A stretch of 8,966 nt of DNA from Campylobacteraceae bacterium (GTDB lineage: Bacteria > Campylobacterota > Campylobacteria > Campylobacterales > Sulfurospirillaceae), in contig JALUXQ010000172.1 of the NCBI GenBank assembly GCA_027013265.1, positions 1 to 8,966 on the forward strand, written 5' to 3'. The notes under the pieces are model-generated. The model was not told the DNA's origin. It saw only the letters and a program-made list of their open reading frames with translations, and did not search any database. Shown here in pieces: positions 1 through 6,261 of the stretch. The translations under genes were made by a program, and so were the position numbers. The first letter of the stretch is position 1. Each line of letters begins with the position of its first letter.

Positions 1-588
1 AAAACTCCCATAGTCTCAGCAGTAGGTCATGAGATAGATTATGTCATAAGTGACTTTGTTTCAGATTTAAGAGCTCCAACACCTTCGGCTGCTATGGAGA
101 TGATATTGCCAGATAAAAATGAGCTTTTGATGAGTATAGATGGTTTGATAGAACAGATGCGAAGATTTTATGCAAGAGCTATATCGACAAAGAGCATGGA
201 TTTGGAAAATCTAAAAAATGAGTTTCAAAGATACTCATTTGAGCAAAAAAGTTATTTGATGAGGCAAGAGATAGATATACTAAGAAACCTATACAAAAGC
301 AAACTAGCATTTATATTGCAAGAAAAAAACAGAACAGCAGATGTGTTGTATGATGACCTATCTTTTGCACATAGGCAAAACATAGTAAAAAAAGAGCAAA
401 TTTTGGAAAACCTCAAAGAGAGTTTTTCATCTAAAAACCCAACTCTTGGACTAAATGAATCATACGCACAAGTTGTAAAAAACAACAAAACAATCAAACC
501 AGAAAACCTAAAGATAGATGATATTTTTGAACTACAAACTAAAAATTCAACCATAAAATCAAAAGTGCTGGGTATAAATTTAACTTAA
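1..588 (+). CDS. xseA: Exodeoxyribonuclease VII large subunit, C-terminal part (partial at left edge)
   Basis: The reading frame is open from base 1 and ends with TAA at 586-588, giving about 195 residues of a protein that begins outside the window. The first residues contain the XseA signature TPIVSAVGHEIDYVISDFVS followed by LRAPTPSAA, which belongs to the conserved catalytic domain of the exonuclease VII large subunit. The remainder is the long, charged alpha-helical C-terminal region, rich in Lys, Glu and Gln, which in this family forms an extended coiled-coil that binds small XseB subunits. The enzyme degrades single-stranded DNA to oligonucleotides in the cytoplasm. An internal ATG at 94 is not the true start, because the conserved sequence runs upstream of it. 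The GC content is visibly higher than in the cassette that follows. Identification is by recognised motif. Confidence 0.93.
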   Translation, partial: KTPIVSAVGHEIDYVISDFVSDLRAPTPSAAMEMILPDKNELLMSIDGLIEQMRRFYARAISTKSMDLENLKNEFQRYSFEQKSYLMRQEIDILRNLYKSKLAFILQEKNRTADVLYDDLSFAHRQNIVKKEQILENLKESFSSKNPTLGLNESYAQVVKNNKTIKPENLKIDDIFELQTKNSTIKSKVLGINLT

Positions 589-611
589 ATTATTATTATG
601 AATTGTTATTG

Positions 612-635
612 TATAATCTTTAAGGACTAAAAGGA
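612..635 (+). promoter_or_regulatory. Putative promoter -10 and ribosome binding site of the restriction-modification operon
   Basis: A perfect TATAAT lies at 612-617 in the 56-bp gap between xseA and the adenine methylase gene. The bases 17 bp upstream (589-594) do not resemble TTGACA, which is common for Campylobacterota promoters. Transcription would begin near 624, and AAGGA at 631-635 precedes the ATG at 645 by 9 bases. This supports independent transcription of the cassette rather than read-through from xseA only. Confidence 0.55.
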
Positions 636-644
636 ATAAACAAA

Positions 645-1511
645 ATGACTGCAAGAGTAGATACAATTCAGCTAAAAAAATATCAGCCATTTATCAAATG
701 GGTTGGCGGCAAAAGAGGATTGTTGACACAATTGCTAGATAAATTCCCTAAAGAATTTAAAAATTATCATGAGCCTTTTTTAGGGGGAGGTGCAGTTTTT
801 TTTGAGCTTTTCTCAAGAGGATTATTGAAAGACAAAAAGGTGTTTTTGTCCGATATAAACTTTGAATTGATAAATGCCTATAATGTAGTAAAAAATAATC
901 CAAGTGAGCTGATAGATAATTTAGAAAAATACAAGAAAAAACACAATAAAGAATTTTACTATAAAATCAGAGAGCTAGATCGTAAAAAAAATTTTAGAAA
1001 TCTATCTCAAATTGATCGAGCAACAAGATTTATATATCTTAATAAAACTTGCTTTAATGGACTTTATCGAGTAAATAAAAAAGGATATTTTAATACACCG
1101 ATGGGAAGTTATAAAAATCCAAAGATTGTTGATGAGATGACAATCCTAGACGCAAGCGAATCTTTACAAAATGTTACTATTTTAAAACAGTCATTTAAAG
1201 AAATTTTAAAAAATGTCAAAGAGAATGATTTGGTCTATTTCGATCCGCCATACTATCCTCTCAATACTACATCAAGTTTTACATCATATGATAGTAATTG
1301 CTTTTTAGAAGATGAACAATTTGAACTCTTTGAACTTTATGATAGATTATCAGATAAGGGTGCTAAGGTTATTCAAAGTAATTCTGACACAGAGTTTATT
1401 AAAAATCTCTATAAAAAATATGATATAAAAACTGTAAGCGCAAATAGGTTTATAAATAGTAAGAGTCGTGGACGAGGAAAGATTAGTGAAGTTTTAGTGA
1501 GGAATTTTTAA
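645..1511 (+). CDS. DNA adenine methylase, D12 class (DpnM/Dam-like, probable GATC specificity)
   Basis: This 288-residue protein should transfer a methyl group from S-adenosylmethionine to N6 of adenine in DNA. Visible motifs are FIKWVGGKRG (residues 16-25), the SAM-binding motif EPFLGGGAVFF (43-53), SDIN (69-72), NKTCFNGLYRVN (133-144) and catalytic DPPY (200-203). The order SAM motif, target recognition region, DPPY is that of the alpha class, and the length fits DpnM, M.MboIA and E. coli Dam (about 270-290 aa). GATC specificity is inferred from this family and from the DpnII-type endonuclease two genes downstream; the sequence alone does not prove it. Its stop codon overlaps the next ATG by one base (TAATG at 1509-1513), so translation is probably coupled. 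It protects the host from the cognate nuclease. Confidence 0.93.
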   Translation: MTARVDTIQLKKYQPFIKWVGGKRGLLTQLLDKFPKEFKNYHEPFLGGGAVFFELFSRGLLKDKKVFLSDINFELINAYNVVKNNPSELIDNLEKYKKKHNKEFYYKIRELDRKKNFRNLSQIDRATRFIYLNKTCFNGLYRVNKKGYFNTPMGSYKNPKIVDEMTILDASESLQNVTILKQSFKEILKNVKENDLVYFDPPYYPLNTTSSFTSYDSNCFLEDEQFELFELYDRLSDKGAKVIQSNSDTEFIKNLYKKYDIKTVSANRFINSKSRGRGKISEVLVRNF

Positions 1512-2068
1512 TGTTTTGTAAATCAATAAGAGATGACTTTATACATATTGATAAAACAAACAAAATCAAACACGATTTCACAGGAAATTTTGATAAAGAT
1601 AGAAAAAAGATTAGAGATAAAGTGATTGATTTATTTAAATCAGAAAGTCCTGGAACTGGTATAGGAAAATTATCAACCAGAATAATTTATTGTGTAGAAA
1701 AAACAAATAGTGAAATTATTTATTTAAAAAGACCAGCATCTTTAAATAAAGGTTTTGATTTTGAAGTCCATGTTTCTAAAAAACTATTTTTTGGAAGAGT
1801 TAAAACTAGACCTAGTCATAAATGTATTAAAACAATTTTAAAAAACTTAAAATCAAATGACTTAAATATCTATAACAAAACTCAACAAATAATAGATGAA
1901 CTATATAATTGTGATGAAAAAAATATTGCTTCACTTCAATATATAATCGATGGAATTGATATGGAGATAGTGTTAAGATCTATCAAATGGTTATTTATCG
2001 AACAAGATATAACATACTGGAGTTATTCAGGAAGAACGATGCTGTATAGTGGGTTAAAAAATGTTTGA
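1511..2068 (+). CDS. Unrecognised 185-aa protein embedded in the DpnII-type operon
   Basis: I do not recognise a named family. The gene sits between the adenine methylase (1-base overlap) and the DpnII-type endonuclease (8-base overlap, 2061-2068), so it is almost certainly co-translated with both and part of the same system. There is no signal peptide or membrane segment. Segments that look constrained are GIGKLSTR (residues 50-57), YLKRPASLNKGFDFEV (71-86) and an aromatic C-terminus, SIKWLFIEQDITYWSYSGR (157-175). The N-terminal 45 residues are highly charged. No PD-(D/E)xK, HNH, SAM-binding or helix-turn-helix motif is apparent. It could be a structural partner or specificity factor of the nuclease or the methylase, or a small nuclease or nicking component of a new fold; these are guesses. 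The gene is very AT-rich, like the rest of the cassette. Confidence 0.8.
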   Translation: MFCKSIRDDFIHIDKTNKIKHDFTGNFDKDRKKIRDKVIDLFKSESPGTGIGKLSTRIIYCVEKTNSEIIYLKRPASLNKGFDFEVHVSKKLFFGRVKTRPSHKCIKTILKNLKSNDLNIYNKTQQIIDELYNCDEKNIASLQYIIDGIDMEIVLRSIKWLFIEQDITYWSYSGRTMLYSGLKNV

Positions 2069-2942
2069 TTTTAATGCCTTGAAAAATACATTTCAAGACT
2101 CTATTTTTGCATGGGATTATTTTACGGATTTTGAAAAAGTCAAGTCAAATGTGCAAAAAGTAAAAGTTGAACTTAATATTTTAAACTCTTTGATTGGTGA
2201 AGAAGATATTGAAGAAGAGTTTATAAAATTAATTAAGGAGTATCCAAAAACAAGACAAGCTTTACCATTGCTTATCGCTATTAGAAAAGATAAATTAAAC
2301 GATACCTCCGTTATTGCAAATATGGATACACTCATAGCTGAAAACAAAAAGTATATTTTTTATGATAAGATTGATGAAGAGATAGAAAAAGAGTTATTGA
2401 TATTTTTTAGAGAAGGTGGATTGAAAGATATATTTCAAAATAGATATGTGAAAAATTTAGTTGATTATTGTTTTGGTGTAGAGGTTGGTCTTGATACAAA
2501 TGCTAGAAAAAATAGAACTGGTACACTTATGGAAAATATTGTATCAAATTATCTCACAAAATTTTGTCAAAAAAACAAAGATTTTACTTATATCGAACAA
2601 GCTACACAAAAGAAAATTAAAGAAAAATTTAATTATAGGATAAAAATAGACAAGAATAGTCGTAGATTTGATTTTGCTTTGTTTAATAAAATTACTAAAA
2701 AATTATTTTTAATAGAGGTAAATTTTTATAGTGGCGGCGGCTCAAAACTCAAAGCAACAGCAGGAGAGTATCAATACTTATATGATTTTTTAAAAAACCA
2801 GAATATAGATTTTATATGGATTACTGATGGTAAAGGATGGCTCACAGCTCTAAATCCACTAGAGGAAACATTTAAGCATAATGATTATGTTATAAATTTA
2901 AAAATGATAAAAGACGGGATTTTAAATAAAATATGTATATAA
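2061..2942 (+). CDS. Type II restriction endonuclease, DpnII/MboI family
   Basis: The 293-residue product resembles DpnII-type endonucleases (DpnII and MboI are about 280-290 aa), which cut unmethylated GATC in double-stranded DNA. The N-terminus FAWDYFTDFEKV (16-27) and YPKTRQALPLLIAIR (61-75) are typical of the family, as is NRTGTLMEN (151-159). The likely active site is RRFDFAL (201-207) followed by LIEVNFYSGGGSKL (217-230). Asp204, Glu219 and Asn221 give a PD...ExN variant of the PD-(D/E)xK nuclease core, with Asn where Lys is usual; I recall this EVNFYSGGGSKL form from the family, so it is not a defect. The frame is intact and the length normal, so the nuclease is probably active. It overlaps the preceding gene by 8 bases, and its stop codon lies inside an inverted repeat (2931-2977). 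Confidence 0.92.
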   Translation: MFDFNALKNTFQDSIFAWDYFTDFEKVKSNVQKVKVELNILNSLIGEEDIEEEFIKLIKEYPKTRQALPLLIAIRKDKLNDTSVIANMDTLIAENKKYIFYDKIDEEIEKELLIFFREGGLKDIFQNRYVKNLVDYCFGVEVGLDTNARKNRTGTLMENIVSNYLTKFCQKNKDFTYIEQATQKKIKEKFNYRIKIDKNSRRFDFALFNKITKKLFLIEVNFYSGGGSKLKATAGEYQYLYDFLKNQNIDFIWITDGKGWLTALNPLEETFKHNDYVINLKMIKDGILNKICI

Positions 2943-2977
2943 AAAAATTTATTTTGTTAATTAATTTATATACATAT
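2931..2977. repeat. 13-bp perfect inverted repeat across the endonuclease stop and HTH-gene leader
   Basis: The left arm ATATGTATATAAA (2931-2943) is the exact reverse complement of the right arm TTTATATACATAT (2965-2977). After two mismatches, four further pairs (2946-2949 with 2959-2962) extend the dyad inward. The left arm covers the last codons and TAA of the endonuclease gene, and the right arm lies 21 bases before the ATG of the HTH gene. It may be an operator for that HTH protein or an AT-only stem that stabilises or ends the upstream mRNA. There is no GC-rich stem plus U-tract, so a standard terminator is unlikely. In such AT-rich DNA, a chance origin is possible. Confidence 0.45.
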
Positions 2978-2998
2978 AAGAAATTTTAGGCTACTATT

Positions 2999-3196
2999 AT
3001 GTTAGAAAAAGAGATAAAAATAGAATTGATAAAAAACGATTTAAAACCAAGTGATGTATACAAGGCATTAAAGCTTGAAAGATCTCATTTTTATCAAGCA
3101 ATCAGAAGTTCAAATATGAAAAACAAAACTTTATTAAAGGTTTTGGACTATTTGGGACTTGATGTGGTTGTCTCTTTAAAACATAAAGGGCAATAA
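2999..3196 (+). CDS. Small helix-turn-helix DNA-binding protein (65 aa)
   Basis: This short basic protein has a compact helix-turn-helix of the XRE/lambda-repressor type: KPSDVYKALKL (16-26) as the first helix, ERSHFYQAIRSSN (27-39) as the recognition helix, then KTLLKVLDYLGLDVVV (43-58) as the closing helix and strand. It is in the size range of controller (C) proteins and phage- or antitoxin-type regulators. A weak ribosome site (AGG at 2988-2990) precedes the ATG. It directly abuts the next gene (TAAATG at 3194-3199) and follows an inverted repeat that could be its operator. Its position between the endonuclease and the second methylase suggests control of the cassette, but no classical C-box is visible. 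An antitoxin-like role paired with the next gene is an alternative. Confidence 0.75.
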   Translation: MLEKEIKIELIKNDLKPSDVYKALKLERSHFYQAIRSSNMKNKTLLKVLDYLGLDVVVSLKHKGQ

Positions 3197-3484
3197 ATGC
3201 AGAGTGAGTTTTTTGAAAAACTTTTTGTAGTAAGTGCAGATAATTTTTTTGCTACTGATGAAAATGAAAAATATTTTATATTTCAAGGAAGTAAAAATTG
3301 GGACATGTATTTAACCGATAAACCTAAAGGCATAGAGTATGACATTTTAGAGAGTGTTAAACTTTTAAATTTTAGAGAAAAAAAAGAATTTTTAAAAAAA
3401 ATAAAAAATGTAAAGACAATAGATTATTCACTAGAGCATATTAATGAATTTAATAGCTATTTTGTTTTGGTTAGTGATAAATGA
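3197..3484 (+). CDS. Unrecognised 95-aa protein
   Basis: I do not recognise this protein. Its ATG follows directly on the stop of the HTH gene, with AAGGG at 3186-3190 as the ribosome site, and its TGA overlaps the ATG of the following methylase in an ATGA (3481-3484). It is therefore translationally linked to both. It is acidic and aromatic at the N-terminus (FFEKLFVVSADNFFATDENEK split over residues 5-25), has a Lys-rich middle with a predicted helix (REKKEFLKKIKNVK) and ends FNSYFVLVSDK. It has no cysteine, signal peptide or membrane segment. A hand count of 3361-3420 gives only 7 G/C in 60 bases, among the lowest in the window. It could be a partner of the HTH protein (a toxin-like or modulator role) or an accessory of the methylase; neither is shown. 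Confidence 0.7.
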   Translation: MQSEFFEKLFVVSADNFFATDENEKYFIFQGSKNWDMYLTDKPKGIEYDILESVKLLNFREKKEFLKKIKNVKTIDYSLEHINEFNSYFVLVSDK

Positions 3485-4224
3485 AAATAAAAAAACTAAA
3501 CCCAGAAGACTTTGAACAAGAGTGCACTACTGTTTGGAGTTTTGCTCGAAGGGGAAATTGGGCAACCCACAATTCAAAATATCGCGGTAATTGGGCTCCA
3601 GAAGTTGTAAGAAATCTCATTTTAAGATACTCTAGTGAGGGTAATTATCTTCTTGATTCCATGATTGGAGGTGGTACGACAGCCGTTGAATGTAAACTTT
3701 TAAATCGAAATCTTTTGGCGCTAGATATCAATCCAAGTGCAATAGAACTTACTAAAAAAGCACTTGATTTTGATTGTGAGTTTAGACCAAAAATCAAACT
3801 AATGGTGCATGACAGTAGATGTTTGCCTATGTTGGAAAATGAATCCATAGATTTTATTTTAAATCATCCTCCTTATGTTGATATTGTTAAATATTCGGAT
3901 AAACAGATTGCAGAAGATCTATCAAATATACATAATTTAGATGAGTTTTGCGATGAGATAGAAAAAGTAGCAAAAGAGTTTTATAGAGTATTAAAAAAGG
4001 ATAAATATTGCGCTATATTGATAGGCGACACAAGAAGAAATAAGATGTATCAACCACTTGCCTTTAAAGTGATGGAGAGATTTTTAAAGGTAGGATTTTT
4101 TCTAAAAGAAGACATTATTAAGCACCAGCATAACTGCAGAGCGACAGGATTTTGGGTAAATAAATCCAAAGAGTACAACTTTCTACTCATTATGCACGAA
4201 CATCTATTTGTATTTAAAAAATGA
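3481..4224 (+). CDS. Small DNA methyltransferase, N4/N6 type with HPPY catalytic motif
   Basis: This 247-residue SAM-dependent methyltransferase opens with TTVWSFARRGNWATHNSKYR (16-35) and GNWAPEVVRNLILRYS (36-51), a block I associate with solo N4-cytosine/N6-adenine DNA methylases. The SAM-binding motif LLDSMIGGGTTAVE (57-70) comes next, then LALDIN (79-84) and HDSR (110-113). The catalytic motif is ILNHPPYVDIVKYS (126-139), i.e. HPPY in place of DPPY, NPPY or SPPY. The order SAM motif then PPY is opposite to typical beta-class enzymes such as DpnA, so this is a circularly permuted TRM11-like arrangement. There is no large insertion to serve as a target recognition domain. It could be a second modification enzyme of the cassette, a single-strand methylase acting like DpnA, or the survivor of another system. 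RNA methylation cannot be excluded. Confidence 0.82.
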   Translation: MKIKKLNPEDFEQECTTVWSFARRGNWATHNSKYRGNWAPEVVRNLILRYSSEGNYLLDSMIGGGTTAVECKLLNRNLLALDINPSAIELTKKALDFDCEFRPKIKLMVHDSRCLPMLENESIDFILNHPPYVDIVKYSDKQIAEDLSNIHNLDEFCDEIEKVAKEFYRVLKKDKYCAILIGDTRRNKMYQPLAFKVMERFLKVGFFLKEDIIKHQHNCRATGFWVNKSKEYNFLLIMHEHLFVFKK

Positions 4225-4248
4225 CTCGAAGCCCAATTCTAAAAGTTA

Positions 4249-5469
4249 TCATAAAATCTCTTCCCCATTTATATAGATTTTTTCCACTTTTTTAGTGTGT
4301 AGTATAATCTGAGTGGCTAAATCATCATTTTTAAGTTTGTCTGGCAGTTTTAGAGTTATTATATCTGCATCTTTTCCAATTTTTAGGATTCCGTTATTTA
4401 ATCCTAATGCTTTTGCTCCATTAATAGTGCTCATTTTTATGAGTTGATTGGATAAGCTTTGTAAACCTCCTTTGAAGTGCATCATCAGCGCACTTCGCAT
4501 CTCATCCCATAAATTTAGCGATATGTTTGAACTTAGTCCATCAGTTGCAAGGTTTATCCTATTTTTGTCTATATTTTCTATCTCTAATCTTCCTGAGTCA
4601 AGAAGTCTGTTTGAGACTGGGCAGTGTGTTATAAAACCACCTAACTCTTCTATTTTTTCAAGCTCCTCTTTTGTTGCTTTTGTGCAGTGAGTGAAGAGGG
4701 CATTTGTGTCATAAAAGAGTTCTAAATACTCCAAAGCACTACTTAGGGGTCTTGCATTTGGAACAAAAGAGTTGAAAAACTCTACAAAATCCCCACTTCC
4801 ACTATCGAGCCAATCTCGCTCAGCTTGACTCTCCATGAAGTGGGTAGATACAAGATAACTCTCTTTTCTTGCGATGTCAAGCACATTTTTTGTCAAAATT
4901 GGATGAGTTGAGTAGGGAGAATGGACAGAAATCGCAGGTATAAAAATCTCACTTCTGTTATCCCAGCTTGTATGCAGGCGAGAGCGAAAAGCATCAAACA
5001 GTATATCAACACTATCGGGGCGAGAGCCTAGTATTTCATTAAAATATACAACTTTTTGTGGAGTGTTCAGACAAGACTCAAAATCATCTCCAAAACTACT
5101 TATTTCACCAAGAGTTGTTGTGCCGCTATGGAGCATATTTTTAAGTTTGTCATCGATACACTCCTTGTCTGCATTATGCAAAATTTCATCACGGTTTTTT
5201 ATGACGCTATCTAGCCAAGGTATGAAATCTCCATATCTTAAAGCTGTTTTATTTGCGCTAAATTCTAAATGCACATGTGGATTTATGAGTCCAGGCATCA
5301 AGACAGAATTTTCCCCTGCCCAGATGACTTCTGTATCGCTATATCTGTTTACCATATCTTTTGTTTTGCCAACTTCGATGATTTTTTTATCAAAACAGAC
5401 AGCTCCATCTTTGATAATCTCAAAATCTTCACTACATGTGAGTACAAAATCAGCTTTTAATATCTTCAT
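4249..5469 (-). CDS. Amidohydrolase, probable 6-aminodeoxyfutalosine deaminase
   Basis: The 406-residue product is a cytoplasmic metal-dependent amidohydrolase (TIM-barrel) of the chlorohydrolase/adenosine-deaminase-like group. Metal and catalytic residues are readable: NPHVHLEF gives His65 and His67, STHFMES gives His210 and Glu213, THCTKA gives His261, and ATDGLSSN gives Asp310. The N-terminal strands and LMPGLINPH, and the C-terminal LKIGKDADIITL, are standard for the superfamily. In Helicobacter, Campylobacter and relatives this branch deaminates 6-aminodeoxyfutalosine in the futalosine route to menaquinone; the substrate assignment here rests on that resemblance. The start ATG (5467-5469) has an AAAGG ribosome site. 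It converges on the methylase cassette with a 24-bp gap lacking a clear terminator, and its hand-counted GC (about 42-45% in two lines) is the highest in the window. Confidence 0.85.
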   Translation of the reverse strand: MKILKADFVLTCSEDFEIIKDGAVCFDKKIIEVGKTKDMVNRYSDTEVIWAGENSVLMPGLINPHVHLEFSANKTALRYGDFIPWLDSVIKNRDEILHNADKECIDDKLKNMLHSGTTTLGEISSFGDDFESCLNTPQKVVYFNEILGSRPDSVDILFDAFRSRLHTSWDNRSEIFIPAISVHSPYSTHPILTKNVLDIARKESYLVSTHFMESQAERDWLDSGSGDFVEFFNSFVPNARPLSSALEYLELFYDTNALFTHCTKATKEELEKIEELGGFITHCPVSNRLLDSGRLEIENIDKNRINLATDGLSSNISLNLWDEMRSALMMHFKGGLQSLSNQLIKMSTINGAKALGLNNGILKIGKDADIITLKLPDKLKNDDLATQIILHTKKVEKIYINGEEIL

Positions 5470-5514
5470 CTTCTGCCTTTACTGTGTTGTTTGATGATTC
5501 TAACAAAAAACTAC

Positions 5515-5543
5515 TTGACAGCATATAAAAAATCAGATAGAAT
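5515..5543 (+). promoter_or_regulatory. Near-consensus sigma-70 promoter of the peroxiredoxin-tetR operon
   Basis: TTGACA at 5515-5520 and TAGAAT at 5538-5543 are separated by exactly 17 bp. Transcription would begin near 5550, immediately before the palindrome at 5555-5571. This is a strong promoter by sequence, as expected for a gene set that is held off by a repressor. Confidence 0.75.
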
Positions 5544-5554
5544 TATAGTAAACC

Positions 5555-5571
5555 TACTAGTTGGTCTAGTA
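5555..5571. promoter_or_regulatory. Putative TetR-family operator upstream of the peroxiredoxin gene
   Basis: TACTAGTTGGTCTAGTA is an inverted repeat with 6-bp arms (TACTAG / CTAGTA) and a 5-bp centre. It begins about 5 bp after the predicted transcription start and ends 16 bp before the ATG. It contains GGTCTA, a half-site like those I recall for NemR-type TetR regulators. A TetR gene is the second gene of the operon, so autoregulation through this site is the natural reading. No second copy was seen in the window. Confidence 0.6.
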
Positions 5572-5587
5572 ATAAAAAGGATAACTA

Positions 5588-6235
5588 ATGTCAAGATTAG
5601 CACAAAAGATTGAAGAGTATAAAGTTGAGTTTAGAAAAAAAGCTCCAAAAGAGGTACAGGAGATTATGATAAAAGCTACTCAGAAGTTAAAAAATACAAA
5701 GGTAAGTCAAAATGCACTAAAAGTTGGAGATAAAATCCCATCATTTACCCTAAGAGATACTTTTGGAAATTTGGTTGATTTTGATATCTTTTTGCAAGAT
5801 AATGATTTTGTAGTGATTGATTTTTATAGAGGCGCTTGGTGTCCGTATTGCAGTTTGGAATTAAGAGCTTTACAAGAGATAAATGATGAGTTAAAAACTC
5901 TAAATACAAGTATAGTGGCGATATCTCCCCAAACTCCTGATAACTCGCTAAGTACAAAAGAAAAAGCAGAATTAGAATATGAAGTGCTGAGCGATATCGA
6001 TAATGTAGTAGCAAAAAAATTCGGTTTAGTTTTTTCATTGGATGAGAGTTTGCGTAGTATTTACAATCAATTTGGTATAGATATACCAAGTTCTAATAAT
6101 TCACAAAGTTATGAGATTCCTATGCCTGCTACTTATGTAGTAGATAAAACAGGAGTGATTATTTATGATTTTGTAGATGAAGATTATACAAAGCGCTTAG
6201 AACCACAAATTATATTGGAGCAGATAAAAAAATGA
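5588..6235 (+). CDS. Peroxiredoxin-like protein (AhpC/TSA superfamily)
   Basis: The 215-residue protein has a helical N-terminal extension (1-44) followed by a thioredoxin-fold domain: KVGDKIPSFTLRDTFGN (45-61), FVVIDFYRGAWCPYC (74-88), TSIVAISPQTPD and PATYVVDKTGVIIYDFV. The RGxWCPYC motif places Cys85 at the peroxidatic position with a CxxC partner Cys88, typical of the peroxiredoxin-like family 1 rather than of classical AhpC or Tpx. It probably reduces peroxides or other oxidised compounds in the cytoplasm, with unknown reductant; no resolving Cys is present elsewhere in the protein. It is first in an operon with a TetR regulator and a DUF2798 membrane protein. The ribosome site AAAAGGA (5575-5581) precedes the ATG by 6 bases. 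Confidence 0.88.
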   Translation: MSRLAQKIEEYKVEFRKKAPKEVQEIMIKATQKLKNTKVSQNALKVGDKIPSFTLRDTFGNLVDFDIFLQDNDFVVIDFYRGAWCPYCSLELRALQEINDELKTLNTSIVAISPQTPDNSLSTKEKAELEYEVLSDIDNVVAKKFGLVFSLDESLRSIYNQFGIDIPSSNNSQSYEIPMPATYVVDKTGVIIYDFVDEDYTKRLEPQIILEQIKK

Positions 6236-6261
6236 TATAATTTTAAAAAAATAGGCAAAAA

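Noticed and set aside
252..554. Minus-strand open frame of 100 codons over the xseA end
   Set aside because: It is a shadow of the coiled-coil codons of xseA, Cys/Ser/Phe-rich as expected for an antisense frame.
2061..2942. Inactive nuclease because of Asn instead of Lys in the ExK position
   Set aside because: As I recall, the EVNFYSGGGSKL form is normal for DpnII/MboI-type enzymes, and the reading frame is complete.
4225..4248. Terminator between the HPPY methylase and the amidohydrolase
   Set aside because: No stem longer than a few bases followed by a T-tract could be found in this short gap.
589..4248. Direct repeats or attachment sites flanking the restriction island
   Set aside because: Comparison of 589-644 with 4225-4248 shows no shared sequence beyond short AT matches; no integrase, transposase or tRNA gene is present.
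5063..5494. Plus-strand open frame of 143 codons over the amidohydrolase
   Set aside because: It is antisense to the conserved N-terminal half of the amidohydrolase, and its composition is that of a mirror frame.
5544..5549. TATAGT as the -10 of the peroxiredoxin promoter
   Set aside because: It would be 23 bp from TTGACA; TAGAAT at 5538-5543 gives the correct 17-bp spacing.
5745..6089. Minus-strand open frame of 114 codons
   Set aside because: It is antisense to the thioredoxin-fold region of the peroxiredoxin; no start signals or recognisable domain.
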